Below, piece after piece: positions 1 through 8,649 of a stretch of DNA of 64,000 nt. Each line of letters opens with the position of its first letter. The first letter of the stretch is position 1. A model generated the notes under the pieces. The model saw nothing but the letters and a program-made list of their open reading frames with translations. It ran no database searches and had not been told where the DNA came from. A program made the position numbers and the translations under genes. The DNA is from Phaeobacter sp. 22II1-1F12B (lineage in GTDB: Bacteria > Pseudomonadota > Alphaproteobacteria > Rhodobacterales > Rhodobacteraceae), in assembly GCF_002210165.1 (NCBI RefSeq), contig NZ_AQQP01000001.1, positions 310,001 to 374,000 on the forward strand, read 5' to 3'.

Positions 1-13
1 TTAGCAATGCCAT
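1..13 (-). CDS. Possible first codons of the next leftward gene (Liv-type ABC ATPase?)
   Basis: A leftward ATG at positions 11-13 opens an uninterrupted frame (Met-Ala-Leu-Leu) to the window edge, 21 bases after the stop of the binding-protein gene. Liv-type operons often continue with an ATP-binding subunit, and no ATPase of this transporter is present elsewhere in the window. No clear ribosome-binding site precedes the ATG, so this is only a suggestion based on position. Confidence 0.2.
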
Positions 14-34
14 GTCAGGCGCCAGTCCGGAACA

Positions 35-1279
35 TCAGGGGCAGCTTGGGTTCTCGCGGCTGACCGCGCCCAGCGCCCTGAACTCTTCCTTGTCGATGCC
101 GAGGGTCTGATTGACCTGCGACGTCGTCTGGATGAGCTTGTTCACGAGGTTGCCATCCGGTCCTTCGACCACTTCAGTCAGGTAGATGTCGGCAATCGCG
201 TTGCGGTTTTCGTCAAGCGATACCTTGCCCGTCGGGGTTTCGAACTCGAGATTGGCAAGGGCTTCGCGGTAGGCTGCCGGGTCCGAGAGATCACCGCCGG
301 TTTCCTCGAGTGCGAGCAGGGCCGCTTTCATCCCGATGTAGTACCCATGCGCAAAGAGCGAAGGCGACGGGAACGCACCGTCTGTGTTCTTGTACTCATC
401 GACAAAGGAAAGCCAAGCTTCGCTGTCATTGGTATCGGCTGTCGGACCGGCGGCCGGCGTTCCGATCAGGATGTCGCGCAGGCGTCCTTCGGAAGTCAGC
501 ACGGTCTGGTCGACCGTAATAGACCCACCGATAAGCGGAGCCTCGCCTCCGGCCTGCTGGTATTGGCTGAGGAAGTTCACCGCATCGGCGCCGCCCAGAG
601 CGACATAGATCGCATCTACATCATCAGGAATAGCCGCGATGACCGACGAGTAGTCCTTGTTCCCGATAGGAACCCATGACTTGGACGGCACGGTGCCGCC
701 AGCGTTGCAGAATTCAGCCATAAAGCCAAAGACTTGCGTGTAGGGAAAGGAATAATCCTCGGCCACGGTCGCGACGGACTGGTAACCCTTTTCGTTGTAG
801 ACGTAGGTGCCCAAGCCGGCCATCCACTGCGCGCCGTCTGTCGAGAAGCGGAAGAAGTTGTCGGCCGGATCGCGGAACGTGGTGTCCTGCGCGGCAGACG
901 ACCCGTTGATAAAGGTCACATCGGGTTGCGTCTTGGCGTAGTCCTTGACGGCGATGCCTTCGTCCCCGGAAAGAGGGCCGACGAGCACCTTGACCCCATC
1001 CTGTTCGACCAACTTACGTGCGGCACGGACCGCACTGTCGGGAGAGGCATCGGAAGAGCCGCGGATGATCTCGATCTCATGTCCGGCAACTTCGCCGCCG
1101 AATTCGTTGACGGCGGTCATTGCGCCGCGCTCGCCGTCTTCGCCAAGCACGGTGAACGCGCCTTCGAAGGTAGCCAGCAGGCCGATCTTGATCGCGCCAT
1201 CCTGTGCGAGCGCGATGCTCGGAAGCGTGAGCGCCGTGGACAGCGTCAGCGCGAGCAGGTTGCGTTTTGTGATCCTCAT
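35..1279 (-). CDS. LivK-type ABC transporter substrate-binding protein
   Basis: Periplasmic binding protein of the branched-chain amino acid/amide family (type I fold), which captures a small ligand and delivers it to the LivH/LivM permease encoded just upstream. The first 25 residues are a classic Sec signal peptide: basic start, hydrophobic core, cleavage after Ala-Leu-Ala. The mature protein begins with a strand typical of the family (IKIGLLATFEG), and 414 residues is a normal length. It is the last complete gene of a leftward operon, 53 bases after livM. The ligand cannot be read from sequence. Neighbouring hydrolases suggest a compound other than a simple branched-chain amino acid, but that is inference. 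Confidence 0.9.
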   Translation of the reverse strand: MRITKRNLLALTLSTALTLPSIALAQDGAIKIGLLATFEGAFTVLGEDGERGAMTAVNEFGGEVAGHEIEIIRGSSDASPDSAVRAARKLVEQDGVKVLVGPLSGDEGIAVKDYAKTQPDVTFINGSSAAQDTTFRDPADNFFRFSTDGAQWMAGLGTYVYNEKGYQSVATVAEDYSFPYTQVFGFMAEFCNAGGTVPSKSWVPIGNKDYSSVIAAIPDDVDAIYVALGGADAVNFLSQYQQAGGEAPLIGGSITVDQTVLTSEGRLRDILIGTPAAGPTADTNDSEAWLSFVDEYKNTDGAFPSPSLFAHGYYIGMKAALLALEETGGDLSDPAAYREALANLEFETPTGKVSLDENRNAIADIYLTEVVEGPDGNLVNKLIQTTSQVNQTLGIDKEEFRALGAVSRENPSCP

Positions 1280-1332
1280 GTCTTTTTCCTCCCTGGAAGT
1301 TTGAATTGGATCGTCTTTTAGGAACCCTCTCC

Positions 1333-2364
1333 TCAGGGGTCCGGTCGTAATGAGTTCTGTTTCAAATAGGGTTTGGCCTTCTCCCAGAGGCCGAGCATGC
1401 CGTCAGGCGATACAAAGACCACGCCCAGAAAAACGAGGCCGATCAGGGTGTTGAAGCGTTCTGCCCCGACGATATCGATGGCAAAGGTCTGCATCATCAC
1501 CACAAGGATCGAGCCGAGGAATGGCCCGATGGGGTGCCGCAAACCGCCGATGACGGCGATGATGAGAATGTTGACCGCCGCGCCGACCCCGATGGTGCCG
1601 GGGCTGATACGCCCCTGGAACCAGACGAGAAGCACTCCGGCCAACCCGGCAATCGCGCCGGAGAGGAACCACGCAAAGACCTTGTGCGCTGTCGTGTTGT
1701 AGCCGATGGCGCGCATCCTGCGCTGGTTGTCTCGAGTCGCCTGAAGGGTGAGGCCAAAGGTCGATTGAGCGCCGTATAGGACAGCCGCGTAGCATATCGA
1801 TGCGGTGCCAAGGCAGAGGTAGTAGAAAGGCAATGGATCGCGCCAGTTGACGCCGAACACTTCGGGTGCGCGCAGACCCGCATAGCCCGGAAAACCGTTG
1901 AACAGAGTATAGTTTTGCTGAGCAAAGTAGAAAGCTGCCGTGGCGACGGCGAGGGTGATCATGATGGTATAGATGCCCTCGGTTCTCACGGCGATTAGCC
2001 CGATCAGGGCAGATGCGATGGCCGCGAAAAGCACCGCGACCGGAACATAAATCCACCAAGGCCAGCCAAAACCCATCACGTCAGAACTGTTTTCTCCGAA
2101 GATCGCGACGCTGTACCCGGCGACCCCGACAACCGTGATCTGCGCGAGACTGACCATGCCGCCATAACCCGCCAGCAGCATCAGCGAGAGCGCGATCATC
2201 CCGAAAATAAGAGTGTACCCGCCGATCTGCGTCAGGAAAAAGTCAGAGGCAACAGCCGGGTATAGGATCAGAAGTACGGCGAGGATGACATTGCCGGCGC
2301 CGATATGCCGGATAAAGGCTGGCCCGGACGGGTTTGGATCGCGAAGGGCGTCGATCGAACTCAC
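1333..2364 (-). CDS. livM: Branched-chain amino acid-type ABC permease, LivM family
   Basis: Inner-membrane permease subunit of a Liv/amide-type importer. The 343 residues are dominated by hydrophobic helices. The family signature lies in the cytoplasmic loop facing the ATPase (residues about 230-270, ending in VIGGLRHPIGP, matching the usual GG-G-GP permease loop). The start overlaps the stop of livH by four bases, indicating translational coupling. The N-terminal tail (residues 1-18) is polar and the first helix begins near residue 22. The assignment to LivM rather than LivH rests on the longer periplasmic loop region and on gene order. Confidence 0.9.
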   Translation of the reverse strand: MSSIDALRDPNPSGPAFIRHIGAGNVILAVLLILYPAVASDFFLTQIGGYTLIFGMIALSLMLLAGYGGMVSLAQITVVGVAGYSVAIFGENSSDVMGFGWPWWIYVPVAVLFAAIASALIGLIAVRTEGIYTIMITLAVATAAFYFAQQNYTLFNGFPGYAGLRAPEVFGVNWRDPLPFYYLCLGTASICYAAVLYGAQSTFGLTLQATRDNQRRMRAIGYNTTAHKVFAWFLSGAIAGLAGVLLVWFQGRISPGTIGVGAAVNILIIAVIGGLRHPIGPFLGSILVVMMQTFAIDIVGAERFNTLIGLVFLGVVFVSPDGMLGLWEKAKPYLKQNSLRPDP

Positions 2365-3413
2365 AGCCGTTTCCCCATGATGCCTTCGGGGCGGATGGCC
2401 AGTGTCACCACCATGATCACGAAGGTCAGGACGACACCGTATGTCGGGAAATAAACGAGCCCGATCTGTTCCGCGAGGCCGATGAGAAGTGCGCCGATGG
2501 CAGCGCCAGTGATGGATCCCATACCACCCACGATGACGACCACAAGGCTCGCTAGCAGGTAACGGATGTCTTCTCCCGGAGCGACAGACAGAGCAGAGCC
2601 ACCGATAACGCCCGCAAGCCCGGCCAGTCCGGCGCCAAGTGCGAAGACGCCTGCAAATACATAGTGGACGTTCACGCCCGAGGCCGAGAGCATTTCGCGG
2701 TCATCTACGCCGGCGCGGATCATCATACCGATGCGTGTCTTGTTGAGGGTCAACCAGAGAGCCACGCCTATGGCTACGGCCACGCCGAGGACGATCAGCC
2801 GGTAGAGAGGGTATTTGAGAAAGACGAGCGTGCCGTTCGAGCGCTCTGCCGTGACAACCGGTAGTTTGATCGCGCCGCTGATCCATTCCGGCGTCAGAAT
2901 CTGGTAGGTGCCGCCGGACCAGACCGCCAGCATGAGATCGGCTGCCACGATGGAGATGCCAATGCTGACCAGTGTCTGACGCAGGTCATCGCCTTCGAGG
3001 CGGCGGAACACCAATATCTGCATGATCAAACCCACGAGGGCGATGGCGATAAAGGCGCCGCCGACCCCAATGAACCAGTTGCCCGTCCGCGTCGCGATTT
3101 CATACCCGACATAGGCGCCAAGAAGGTAGAGAGAGCCATGCGCGAGGTTCACGTTGCGCATTAGCCCGAAGATCAGGGTAAAGCCGCTCGCGACGAGAAA
3201 GTAGAGACCCGCCAGCGTCAAACCGTTGAGGATTGCGCTGAGAAAGGCCTTTTTAGAGATAAGTATCGCGTCAAGCCAATCCGGCCATTGAGCGACGATC
3301 ATCCATATGAGCACCAGTCCGACAAGAACGCCGAAACCGACCCAGATCTGGTTCCGGGTTGGCCCCTTGGGCGGGTTGGACAGGTCGTCGCGGAGATTGC
3401 CGGTTTCGCTCAT
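2361..3413 (-). CDS. livH: Branched-chain amino acid-type ABC permease, LivH family
   Basis: Second inner-membrane permease of the same importer. The 350-residue protein has an extra polar N-terminus (residues 1-22) before the first helix, then the LivH pattern: GLTLAGLYFLVASGFTLIFG near residue 65 and MRNVNLAHGSLYLLG just after. The permease loop GGMGSITGAAIGALLIG is near residue 300. The start overlaps the amidohydrolase stop by four bases and its stop overlaps the livM start, so the three genes are translationally coupled. This ties the hydrolase to whatever the transporter brings in. Confidence 0.92.
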   Translation of the reverse strand: MSETGNLRDDLSNPPKGPTRNQIWVGFGVLVGLVLIWMIVAQWPDWLDAILISKKAFLSAILNGLTLAGLYFLVASGFTLIFGLMRNVNLAHGSLYLLGAYVGYEIATRTGNWFIGVGGAFIAIALVGLIMQILVFRRLEGDDLRQTLVSIGISIVAADLMLAVWSGGTYQILTPEWISGAIKLPVVTAERSNGTLVFLKYPLYRLIVLGVAVAIGVALWLTLNKTRIGMMIRAGVDDREMLSASGVNVHYVFAGVFALGAGLAGLAGVIGGSALSVAPGEDIRYLLASLVVVIVGGMGSITGAAIGALLIGLAEQIGLVYFPTYGVVLTFVIMVVTLAIRPEGIMGKRL

Positions 3414-4720
3414 GCGATCAGTCGACGCCTTTGTTCCTGTGCCTGAGGCGCCTTGTGAAACTTGCCGTCCTTCATGATCGCCAGAATGCGTTTCTGATCC
3501 TGAAGGATTCGCACATCGGAAATCGGGTCTCCGTCGACAAGGATGAGGTCGGCAAGGTAACCTTCCTTGATCAAGCCAAGCTCATCGCCCATCTGCATGA
3601 TCTGGCCGCCATACTTGGTGCCGGCCTGGATCGCTTCCATCGGGCTGAAGCCCAACATGTCGACGAAGGTTTCGATGTCCTTTGCGTTGGTGCCCTGGGG
3701 GGTCCATGCAAAACCATAGTCGCCGCCGATACAGATGCGGATGCCGCGGCGGTGCATCTTTTTCATCGTATCGATGCACATCTCCAATTCGCGTTCGTAT
3801 TCCATCGCGATCGGCGATCCGGGTTTAATCCCCCATTCTTCGGCATATCGTGCAGTGTTGATCAGCCAAGCGATGCCCGGCGCGACAAAGTGCTTGTCCT
3901 TGGCCGCTTCGAGCATGTCGAGGCTTTCCTCGTCAGCAAAGGAGGCATGGTAGATGTTCGTGATCCCGTGACGGATGCACTGCTTGACCGATCCCGAGGA
4001 ACGGGCATGGGCCGATAGCGTCTTGTTGCGGCAGCGGGCTTCCTGCACGGCCATGGCGACTTCTTCCTCGGACATGGGCGTTTCTTCGGCACCCATTCCG
4101 GTGATCGCTTCACCGCTGAGGTTCAGCTTGATGCTGTCGACACCATATTTGATCAGCGTCCGGACGGTACGGCGAACTTCCTCGGGACCTGAGACGACCA
4201 GTCCGAGGTTCAATCCTTCATGCGGAATGTGACTTGGCGCGGCATCGCCCAGACCACCGACCGTCGTGATCTCGGGGCCCGCCGACAGGTAGCGTGGCCC
4301 GGGAAAACGGCCTTCGTTGATAAAGCGTTTGGCGACAACATCGAGACGCGGTTTTGCAGCGGCGGCACCCCTGCCTGCTGTGAAACCCGCATCGAGCACG
4401 AGCTTGGCCATCTCCATGGTGACCAGCATGTGTTCTTCCAGTTCCATCATCTGGATCGGGTCGATGCCCGGCGCGTTGTTCCAGCTTAGATGAAGGTGCG
4501 CGTCGATCATGCCCGGCATCAGCGTCGCGCCCATCCCGTCGATTACCTTGGCACCCCCGTAGGAAGAACCGCCAAACCGGGCACCGCCCCGGGAAATGCG
4601 CGAAATGCGGTTACCTTTGACGACGACTTCGCCGGTATAAGGATTTTCGCCCGTTGCATCGAGCACGCGCACATTCGTGAAAACAGTCTCGCTGTTTCCG
4701 TTCCAATCCGTTTCAGCCAT
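3410..4720 (-). CDS. Amidohydrolase-superfamily metal-dependent hydrolase
   Basis: TIM-barrel amidohydrolase of 436 residues (imidazolonepropionase/dipeptidase-like branch). The metal-binding HxH is in MIDAHLHLSW (H75, H77). A candidate metal-bridging Lys is in GVDSIKLNLSG, later metal His residues are in LSAHARSSG and NIYHASF, and the catalytic Asp is probably in CIGGDYGF. The C-terminal LADLILVDGDP strand is the usual composite beta-sandwich return. It probably hydrolyses a cyclic amide, lactam or acylated amine in the cytoplasm. It is sandwiched between the FAH/hydrolase pair and the Liv permeases in one operon, so its substrate is likely the imported compound or a derivative. Exact substrate unknown. 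Confidence 0.88.
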   Translation of the reverse strand: MAETDWNGNSETVFTNVRVLDATGENPYTGEVVVKGNRISRISRGGARFGGSSYGGAKVIDGMGATLMPGMIDAHLHLSWNNAPGIDPIQMMELEEHMLVTMEMAKLVLDAGFTAGRGAAAAKPRLDVVAKRFINEGRFPGPRYLSAGPEITTVGGLGDAAPSHIPHEGLNLGLVVSGPEEVRRTVRTLIKYGVDSIKLNLSGEAITGMGAEETPMSEEEVAMAVQEARCRNKTLSAHARSSGSVKQCIRHGITNIYHASFADEESLDMLEAAKDKHFVAPGIAWLINTARYAEEWGIKPGSPIAMEYERELEMCIDTMKKMHRRGIRICIGGDYGFAWTPQGTNAKDIETFVDMLGFSPMEAIQAGTKYGGQIMQMGDELGLIKEGYLADLILVDGDPISDVRILQDQKRILAIMKDGKFHKAPQAQEQRRRLIA

Positions 4721-4762
4721 GTGTTCCTCCCAAAACTGGCCGCCTCCCTTGCGTCGCGCGCG

Positions 4763-5536
4763 TCAGATCCTGTGACGTTGCAGAAATTCCCGCGCCGCGT
4801 TCGCACAATCCCTTGGCCGTTCAATCGGGGTCCAGTGACCGCATCCCGGAATGATGCGAATTTCGGACCCCTCGATATTTTCATTAAGCAACCGGGCCAT
4901 ACTAACCGGCGCGACCGGATCATGTTCTCCAGTAACCAGCAGAACCGGCGCTTTGATCTTGCGCCAGTGCGCTGCCTTTGCGCCGGAGAGGGCTTCGCAG
5001 TTCTGAGCATATCCCTCTGGCGGTTGCCGCATCAGGGATTCACGCACGAATGCTGCGCCGACCGGATTTTCGCGATGCGTTTCAGGCGCCAGTGTCGCTT
5101 TGGAAATCTGATCGGCGACCCCGTCCATCCCGTTCTTACGAACGCCAGCGGCCCGGTCGAGCAGCCCCTTTCGGGCCGCGTCTGGCGGTTCCGTCAACGC
5201 GCCGAAGAGCACCATTGAGGTAACCAGTTCAGGACGGGTTTCGGCCAGTTTCTGACAGACGAGCGTGCCCATGGAATGCCCGAGAAGGTGGCAGCGTTCC
5301 AAGCCGGTGGCTTGCATCCAATCGGCGACGAGATCGACAATCACGTCAAGCGTCAACCGGGCGTGCGGAAGACCGGTTCGCGCGGCGCCGGGCATGTCCG
5401 GTCTGACGCAGCGGTATGCTGCCAGCTCCGGCATCAGGGCTTCGAATGTGTTCGACGATCCGCCCAGCCCGTGAATCATCACCACGGGATCGCCGTCGCC
5501 GGTATCGTCCGAAACAAGGGTGAAGCGGTTGTTCAT
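4763..5536 (-). CDS. Alpha/beta-fold hydrolase (3-oxoadipate enol-lactonase-like)
   Basis: Cytoplasmic alpha/beta hydrolase of 257 residues with an intact catalytic triad: Ser88 in LLGHSMGTL, Asp206 in VTGEHDPVAP, His234 in PGCGHWTP. The oxyanion region is HGLGGSSNT (residues 22-30). Length and layout fit the lactonase/MhpC-like branch used to open lactones or cleave C-C bonds in ring-degradation products. The start overlaps the stop of the FAH-family gene by four bases. Together with that protein it suggests stepwise hydrolysis of a ring-cleavage product, although the chemistry could also be simple ester hydrolysis. Confidence 0.88.
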   Translation of the reverse strand: MNNRFTLVSDDTGDGDPVVMIHGLGGSSNTFEALMPELAAYRCVRPDMPGAARTGLPHARLTLDVIVDLVADWMQATGLERCHLLGHSMGTLVCQKLAETRPELVTSMVLFGALTEPPDAARKGLLDRAAGVRKNGMDGVADQISKATLAPETHRENPVGAAFVRESLMRQPPEGYAQNCEALSGAKAAHWRKIKAPVLLVTGEHDPVAPVSMARLLNENIEGSEIRIIPGCGHWTPIERPRDCANAAREFLQRHRI

Positions 5537-6399
5537 AAGGCCCGTACCGGGTTTTCGAGATAGCCGATCTGGTCGATTTCGACCCGCATGAGGTCTCCGT
5601 CCACGAGATATCTCGGTGGTTTGAAGCCGATGCCCACGCCTTCGGGCGTTCCCGTCGCGATGATGTCGCCCGCTTTCAGGCTTACGCCGGCCGAGATGGT
5701 TTCAATGAGCGTCGGGACGTCGAAAATGAGATCCCGGACGGAAGCGTCCTGTCGCATTTCTCCGTTGATCGCGCAGCGCACCCGCATGGAGCCGAGATCA
5801 ACCTCATCTGCCGTCACGACCCACGGTCCCATCGGGCAGAACGTGTCCTGCGACTTGCCGATCAGCCATTGGCTGTATTTGCCCTGAAGATCGCGTGCGG
5901 TGACATCGTTGATGATTGTGTAGCCCCAAACGTGATCCATTGCGTCTTTTGCGGAGATGCCACGACCGCCTTTGCCGATGATCACGCCAAGTTCGGCCTC
6001 GTAGTCGATGGAGGTCGATACATCCGGGTCAATTCGAACCTCGGCACCCGGCCCGACGACCGTTTCAGGCACCTTGGAAAAGATGATCGGGTCCTTGGGA
6101 ACAACAGAGCTTGCAGCGCTTGAATCGAACCCGCTGCTGGCGAACTCTTTTGCATGGGCGTGGTAATTTTTTCCTACGCAGAAGATGTTGCGTGAAGGAA
6201 GCGGAATGGGAGCGCAGAGTTTTATCTGGCTTAATGGAATCGGCTCCATCTGCCGAGGCATCTCACTCCTGCCGATGAGAACCGTCACGCCTTGCGCGGA
6301 TTCCGCAAGGGTGAGGTCAAACGGGCGCACTGTAGTGCCATCTGGATCGACCAGCCCAACTCGCCGTTCGGATTGAATTTCAAATGTGGCGAGTTTCAT
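5533..6399 (-). CDS. Fumarylacetoacetate hydrolase (FAH) family protein
   Basis: Metal-dependent hydrolase/isomerase/decarboxylase of the FAH fold, 288 residues. A roughly 65-residue N-terminal domain precedes the catalytic core, which opens with FCVGKNYHAHAKEF. Metal ligands lie in IDYEAELGVIIGKGG (Glu/Glu) with a further Asp in the YTIINDVTARDLQ segment. The C-terminal GTPEGVGIG loop is the family hallmark. Members act on beta-diketo acids or 2-oxo-dienoates, or decarboxylate oxaloacetate. It is the first gene of the leftward operon. The GntR-type gene at 6652 is divergent, and a perfect inverted repeat lies between the two, so it is probably controlled by that regulator. Confidence 0.92.
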   Translation of the reverse strand: MKLATFEIQSERRVGLVDPDGTTVRPFDLTLAESAQGVTVLIGRSEMPRQMEPIPLSQIKLCAPIPLPSRNIFCVGKNYHAHAKEFASSGFDSSAASSVVPKDPIIFSKVPETVVGPGAEVRIDPDVSTSIDYEAELGVIIGKGGRGISAKDAMDHVWGYTIINDVTARDLQGKYSQWLIGKSQDTFCPMGPWVVTADEVDLGSMRVRCAINGEMRQDASVRDLIFDVPTLIETISAGVSLKAGDIIATGTPEGVGIGFKPPRYLVDGDLMRVEIDQIGYLENPVRAL

Positions 6400-6429
6400 C
6401 CGGCACTCCTCCCAAAGTGAACCGATCCA

Positions 6430-6446
6430 TTTATTGGTTCAATAAA
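6430..6446. promoter_or_regulatory. Candidate GntR-family operator
   Basis: A perfect inverted repeat with 7-base arms (TTTATTG / CAATAAA) separated by GTT lies 31 bases upstream of the FAH-family start, in the 252-base gap divergent from a GntR regulator. Related TTGGTTCA-like words recur nearer the regulator start (around 6625). Size and symmetry suit an FCD-type GntR dimer; binding is inferred. Confidence 0.5.
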
Positions 6447-6651
6447 TTTGTTCTGTAAACCCTATTCTGTTGCCTTGGTGAAATTTAGTTAGTATTGGAT
6501 CAAGAAGCTTTTGAACTCGACTGCAACGATTTTCGCTTTTTCGGTCAGGACAGTACCTGTTCCTGTTGTCGGCCAGAGTGTTATCAGCCTTGGAAAGTTC
6601 CAGAATCTGAGCCGAACACGCAATTGGTTCAGAACCTAGAAGAGGACCTGA

Positions 6652-7368
6652 ATGTCGCGTGTGAAGTCCAAAGATATTACCCAGTCGCTGCGGGCGCGTA
6701 TCGCAGAGGCGGAATGGGGCGCAGATCAGAAATTGCCGAACGAGAGAGAGCTGGCTCAGGAATATGGCGTTGCACGGAACACGGTGCGCCGGGCGATCTC
6801 CGAGCTTTCCGAACAAGGCATACTGACGCGGCATGTAGGCCGGAGCACTGTTATCAACGAGACGGCCGTACTCGGCAGCAACGACCTGTCCGATATCATC
6901 CGCAGTCTTAATGAAATCAGTCCGTTTGATATTATGAACATGCGTCTCATAATCGAACCCCAGGCTGCGGCCAGTGCGGCGACAATGGGTTCCGACAGCG
7001 AACTCGAAGCGATGGAAGAGATACATCAGCAGTCGATCGAGATGGAAGATCGAGAGAAATTCGAGACATTGGACATGGCGTTTCACGAAGCCATTTTTGC
7101 AGCTACACGGAACGAGTTGCTGCGGAACCTGAACGAGATTTCGGTCATCGTTCGGCGTCGGGCGACTGTAGCTGCAATTCGCAAGAACGGGTTCAGCGAG
7201 GCCCGGAGAATCGAGAGCATCGCGCAGCATCGGTCGATCCTTGATGCGCTCAAGGCGAGAAACCCCGAAGCGGCGGCGGAAGCCATGAAATTGCATCTGG
7301 CCGTGCGCAGCCGGAACATCTTTGGCGGCGATACGCCTGACCATATGCCGATTGGACAGGTTCTATGA
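6652..7368 (+). CDS. GntR-family transcriptional regulator, FCD subfamily
   Basis: Ligand-responsive repressor/activator of 238 residues. The N-terminal winged helix (residues 6-70) carries the GntR signature LPNERELAQEYGVARNTVRRAI. The all-helical FCD effector domain (about 85-225) has conserved acidic and His residues for metal/ligand binding (RLIIEPQAAA, FHEAIF, HRSIL). It is divergent from the FAH-family operon and probably controls it through the palindrome at 6430-6446. The stop overlaps the start of the next gene (ATGA), which encodes a second FCD domain alone, so the two are co-translated. A long antisense frame covers the same DNA but has no family resemblance. Confidence 0.9.
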   Translation: MSRVKSKDITQSLRARIAEAEWGADQKLPNERELAQEYGVARNTVRRAISELSEQGILTRHVGRSTVINETAVLGSNDLSDIIRSLNEISPFDIMNMRLIIEPQAAASAATMGSDSELEAMEEIHQQSIEMEDREKFETLDMAFHEAIFAATRNELLRNLNEISVIVRRRATVAAIRKNGFSEARRIESIAQHRSILDALKARNPEAAAEAMKLHLAVRSRNIFGGDTPDHMPIGQVL

Positions 7369-7856
7369 ACGGGCCGGAAATCGCGGTCGTTCCGGAACAT
7401 GATGACGATCAGGAATTGATGACCGTCCTTCGGCGGATTGCCGGGACAAGCCCGCGGGACATCATGGAAGTGCGTATGATTGTTGAGCCAAAGGCCGCCG
7501 CTGTGTCGGCAGCCAACGCCCGGCCCGCCGATCTTGTGGCGATACGCAACGCGCATGATCTGGCTGTGGCGTCGATGGAATCCGGGACCTTCGAGGCATG
7601 GGACGGAGAGTTTCATAAACGCATTTTCGAAAGCACGCGGAATGACTTCCTGACGACATTGCACGATATTCTGAACGCGATCCGGATGCGGGAGAACTGG
7701 GTCGAGATCAAACGCCGTACCTTTGATCCCGAGCAGCGCATCATCTATTGCGATGAACACGCTGCCATCTACGCCGCAATCGAATCCCGTGATCCTGCAC
7801 GCGCCGCAAGTGAGATGCGACGACATATCAGAACGATCAGTCGGAACTTGTTCTGA
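7365..7856 (+). CDS. Stand-alone FCD effector-domain protein (no DNA-binding domain)
   Basis: A 163-residue protein consisting only of the FadR C-terminal (FCD) domain. It shows the domain's landmark segments: SPRDIMEVRMIVEPKAAA (residues about 30-47), EFHKRIFESTRNDF, and the late HAAIYAAIESRDP motif supplying His ligands. No winged helix precedes it; the first 20 residues are acidic. The effector domain of the preceding regulator aligns by eye along the whole length (SPFDIMNMRLIIEPQAAA versus SPRDIMEVRMIVEPKAAA). This suggests tandem duplication followed by loss of the DNA-binding part. It may form heterodimers with the upstream regulator or act as a ligand-sensing antagonist; function is inferred. 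Confidence 0.8.
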   Translation: MNGPEIAVVPEHDDDQELMTVLRRIAGTSPRDIMEVRMIVEPKAAAVSAANARPADLVAIRNAHDLAVASMESGTFEAWDGEFHKRIFESTRNDFLTTLHDILNAIRMRENWVEIKRRTFDPEQRIIYCDEHAAIYAAIESRDPARAASEMRRHIRTISRNLF

Positions 7857-7886
7857 CAGCAGAGCCGGCGAACCGTTGCGGGCTGG

Positions 7887-8549
7887 TCACGTCGGCTCGC
7901 TGGTAGCCACCTTCCAGTAAGAACCTTCGTTTTGACCGATATGCGCGGTCAGGATTGCGAGGGCTTTTTCAACGTCCTTGTCGGCAACGGCTTTGCAGAT
8001 CTCGATATGTTCGCGGAAGGATTTGGCCATGTGGTCCGGGTGGCGGCCAAGCCGGTTTCGAAGGGCGGACATTTTCTGCGCGATGGCTTGGTAGGCATCG
8101 TTCAGAAACCTGTTGTCGGATTCATCGAGAAGGATTTGGTGGAATTCAGAATCGAGCTTGAGGTAGCCAGGAACGTCGCCTTTTTCGCGCGCGGCGGCCA
8201 TTTCCTCGACGCAGTGCTTTAGCCGTTCCGCCAGTTTTTCTGCGTTGCTTGCAATAGCTGACGAAAGGGCGGCGGATTCGAGGCAAAGCCGCGCGTCGCA
8301 AAGTTTGGCAAGTTCCTTGGGCTCGAGTGAAAAGACAAAGCTGCCGCGCTGCGGTTCGACAACAAGCAGACCCTCCATCTCGAGGCGGTTGATTGCTTCG
8401 CGTACCGGCGTGCGGCTGACTTGAAGTTCCGAGGCGATTCGTGCTTCGGACAGTTGGCTTCCGAGATCCAGGTCACCCGAGATGATCCAGTCCCGCAAGG
8501 CTTCGGAGACGAGTTCTGTCAAAGACTTAGGTCGCGGAATGGTTCTCAT
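7887..8549 (-). CDS. GntR-family transcriptional regulator, FCD subfamily
   Basis: A 220-residue regulator with an N-terminal winged helix (residues 8-72; LSEARIASELQVSRTPVREAI) and a C-terminal FCD domain (about 80-210; LDSEFHQILL and a late FREHIEICKAV His). It is transcribed away from the TRAP/catabolic operon starting at 8650, and the 100-base gap holds two copies of a near-palindromic word. It most likely represses that operon and itself, with release by a pathway metabolite. The stop faces the end of the stand-alone FCD gene 30 bases away. Confidence 0.9.
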   Translation of the reverse strand: MRTIPRPKSLTELVSEALRDWIISGDLDLGSQLSEARIASELQVSRTPVREAINRLEMEGLLVVEPQRGSFVFSLEPKELAKLCDARLCLESAALSSAIASNAEKLAERLKHCVEEMAAAREKGDVPGYLKLDSEFHQILLDESDNRFLNDAYQAIAQKMSALRNRLGRHPDHMAKSFREHIEICKAVADKDVEKALAILTAHIGQNEGSYWKVATSEPT

Positions 8550-8584
8550 ACGGGTCTCCTTCTTCAGACTTTAGACCACGGCTG

Positions 8585-8629
8585 ACTGGCATACAATGTA
8601 CTGTCATTGACAAACTGGCATACAGTATG
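8585..8629. promoter_or_regulatory. Twin operator and promoter region between GntR regulator and TRAP operon
   Basis: The word ACTGGCATACA occurs at 8585-8595 and again at 8614-8624, 29 bases apart. The second copy is centred on the perfect palindrome CATACAGTATG (8619-8629); the first is a degenerate version (CATACAATGTA, 8590-8600). A TTGACA box at 8607-8612 lies between them, so a bound dimer would cover a probable rightward promoter. The pattern fits cooperative repression by the adjacent FCD-type GntR regulator. Confidence 0.6.
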
Positions 8630-8649
8630 TCAGATGTCCGTAAAGTGGA

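Noticed and set aside
6439-7344. 301-codon leftward frame over the GntR gene
   Set aside because: The + strand frame has GntR and FCD signatures and couples to the next gene; the - strand frame does not resemble a family and would run into the FAH promoter.
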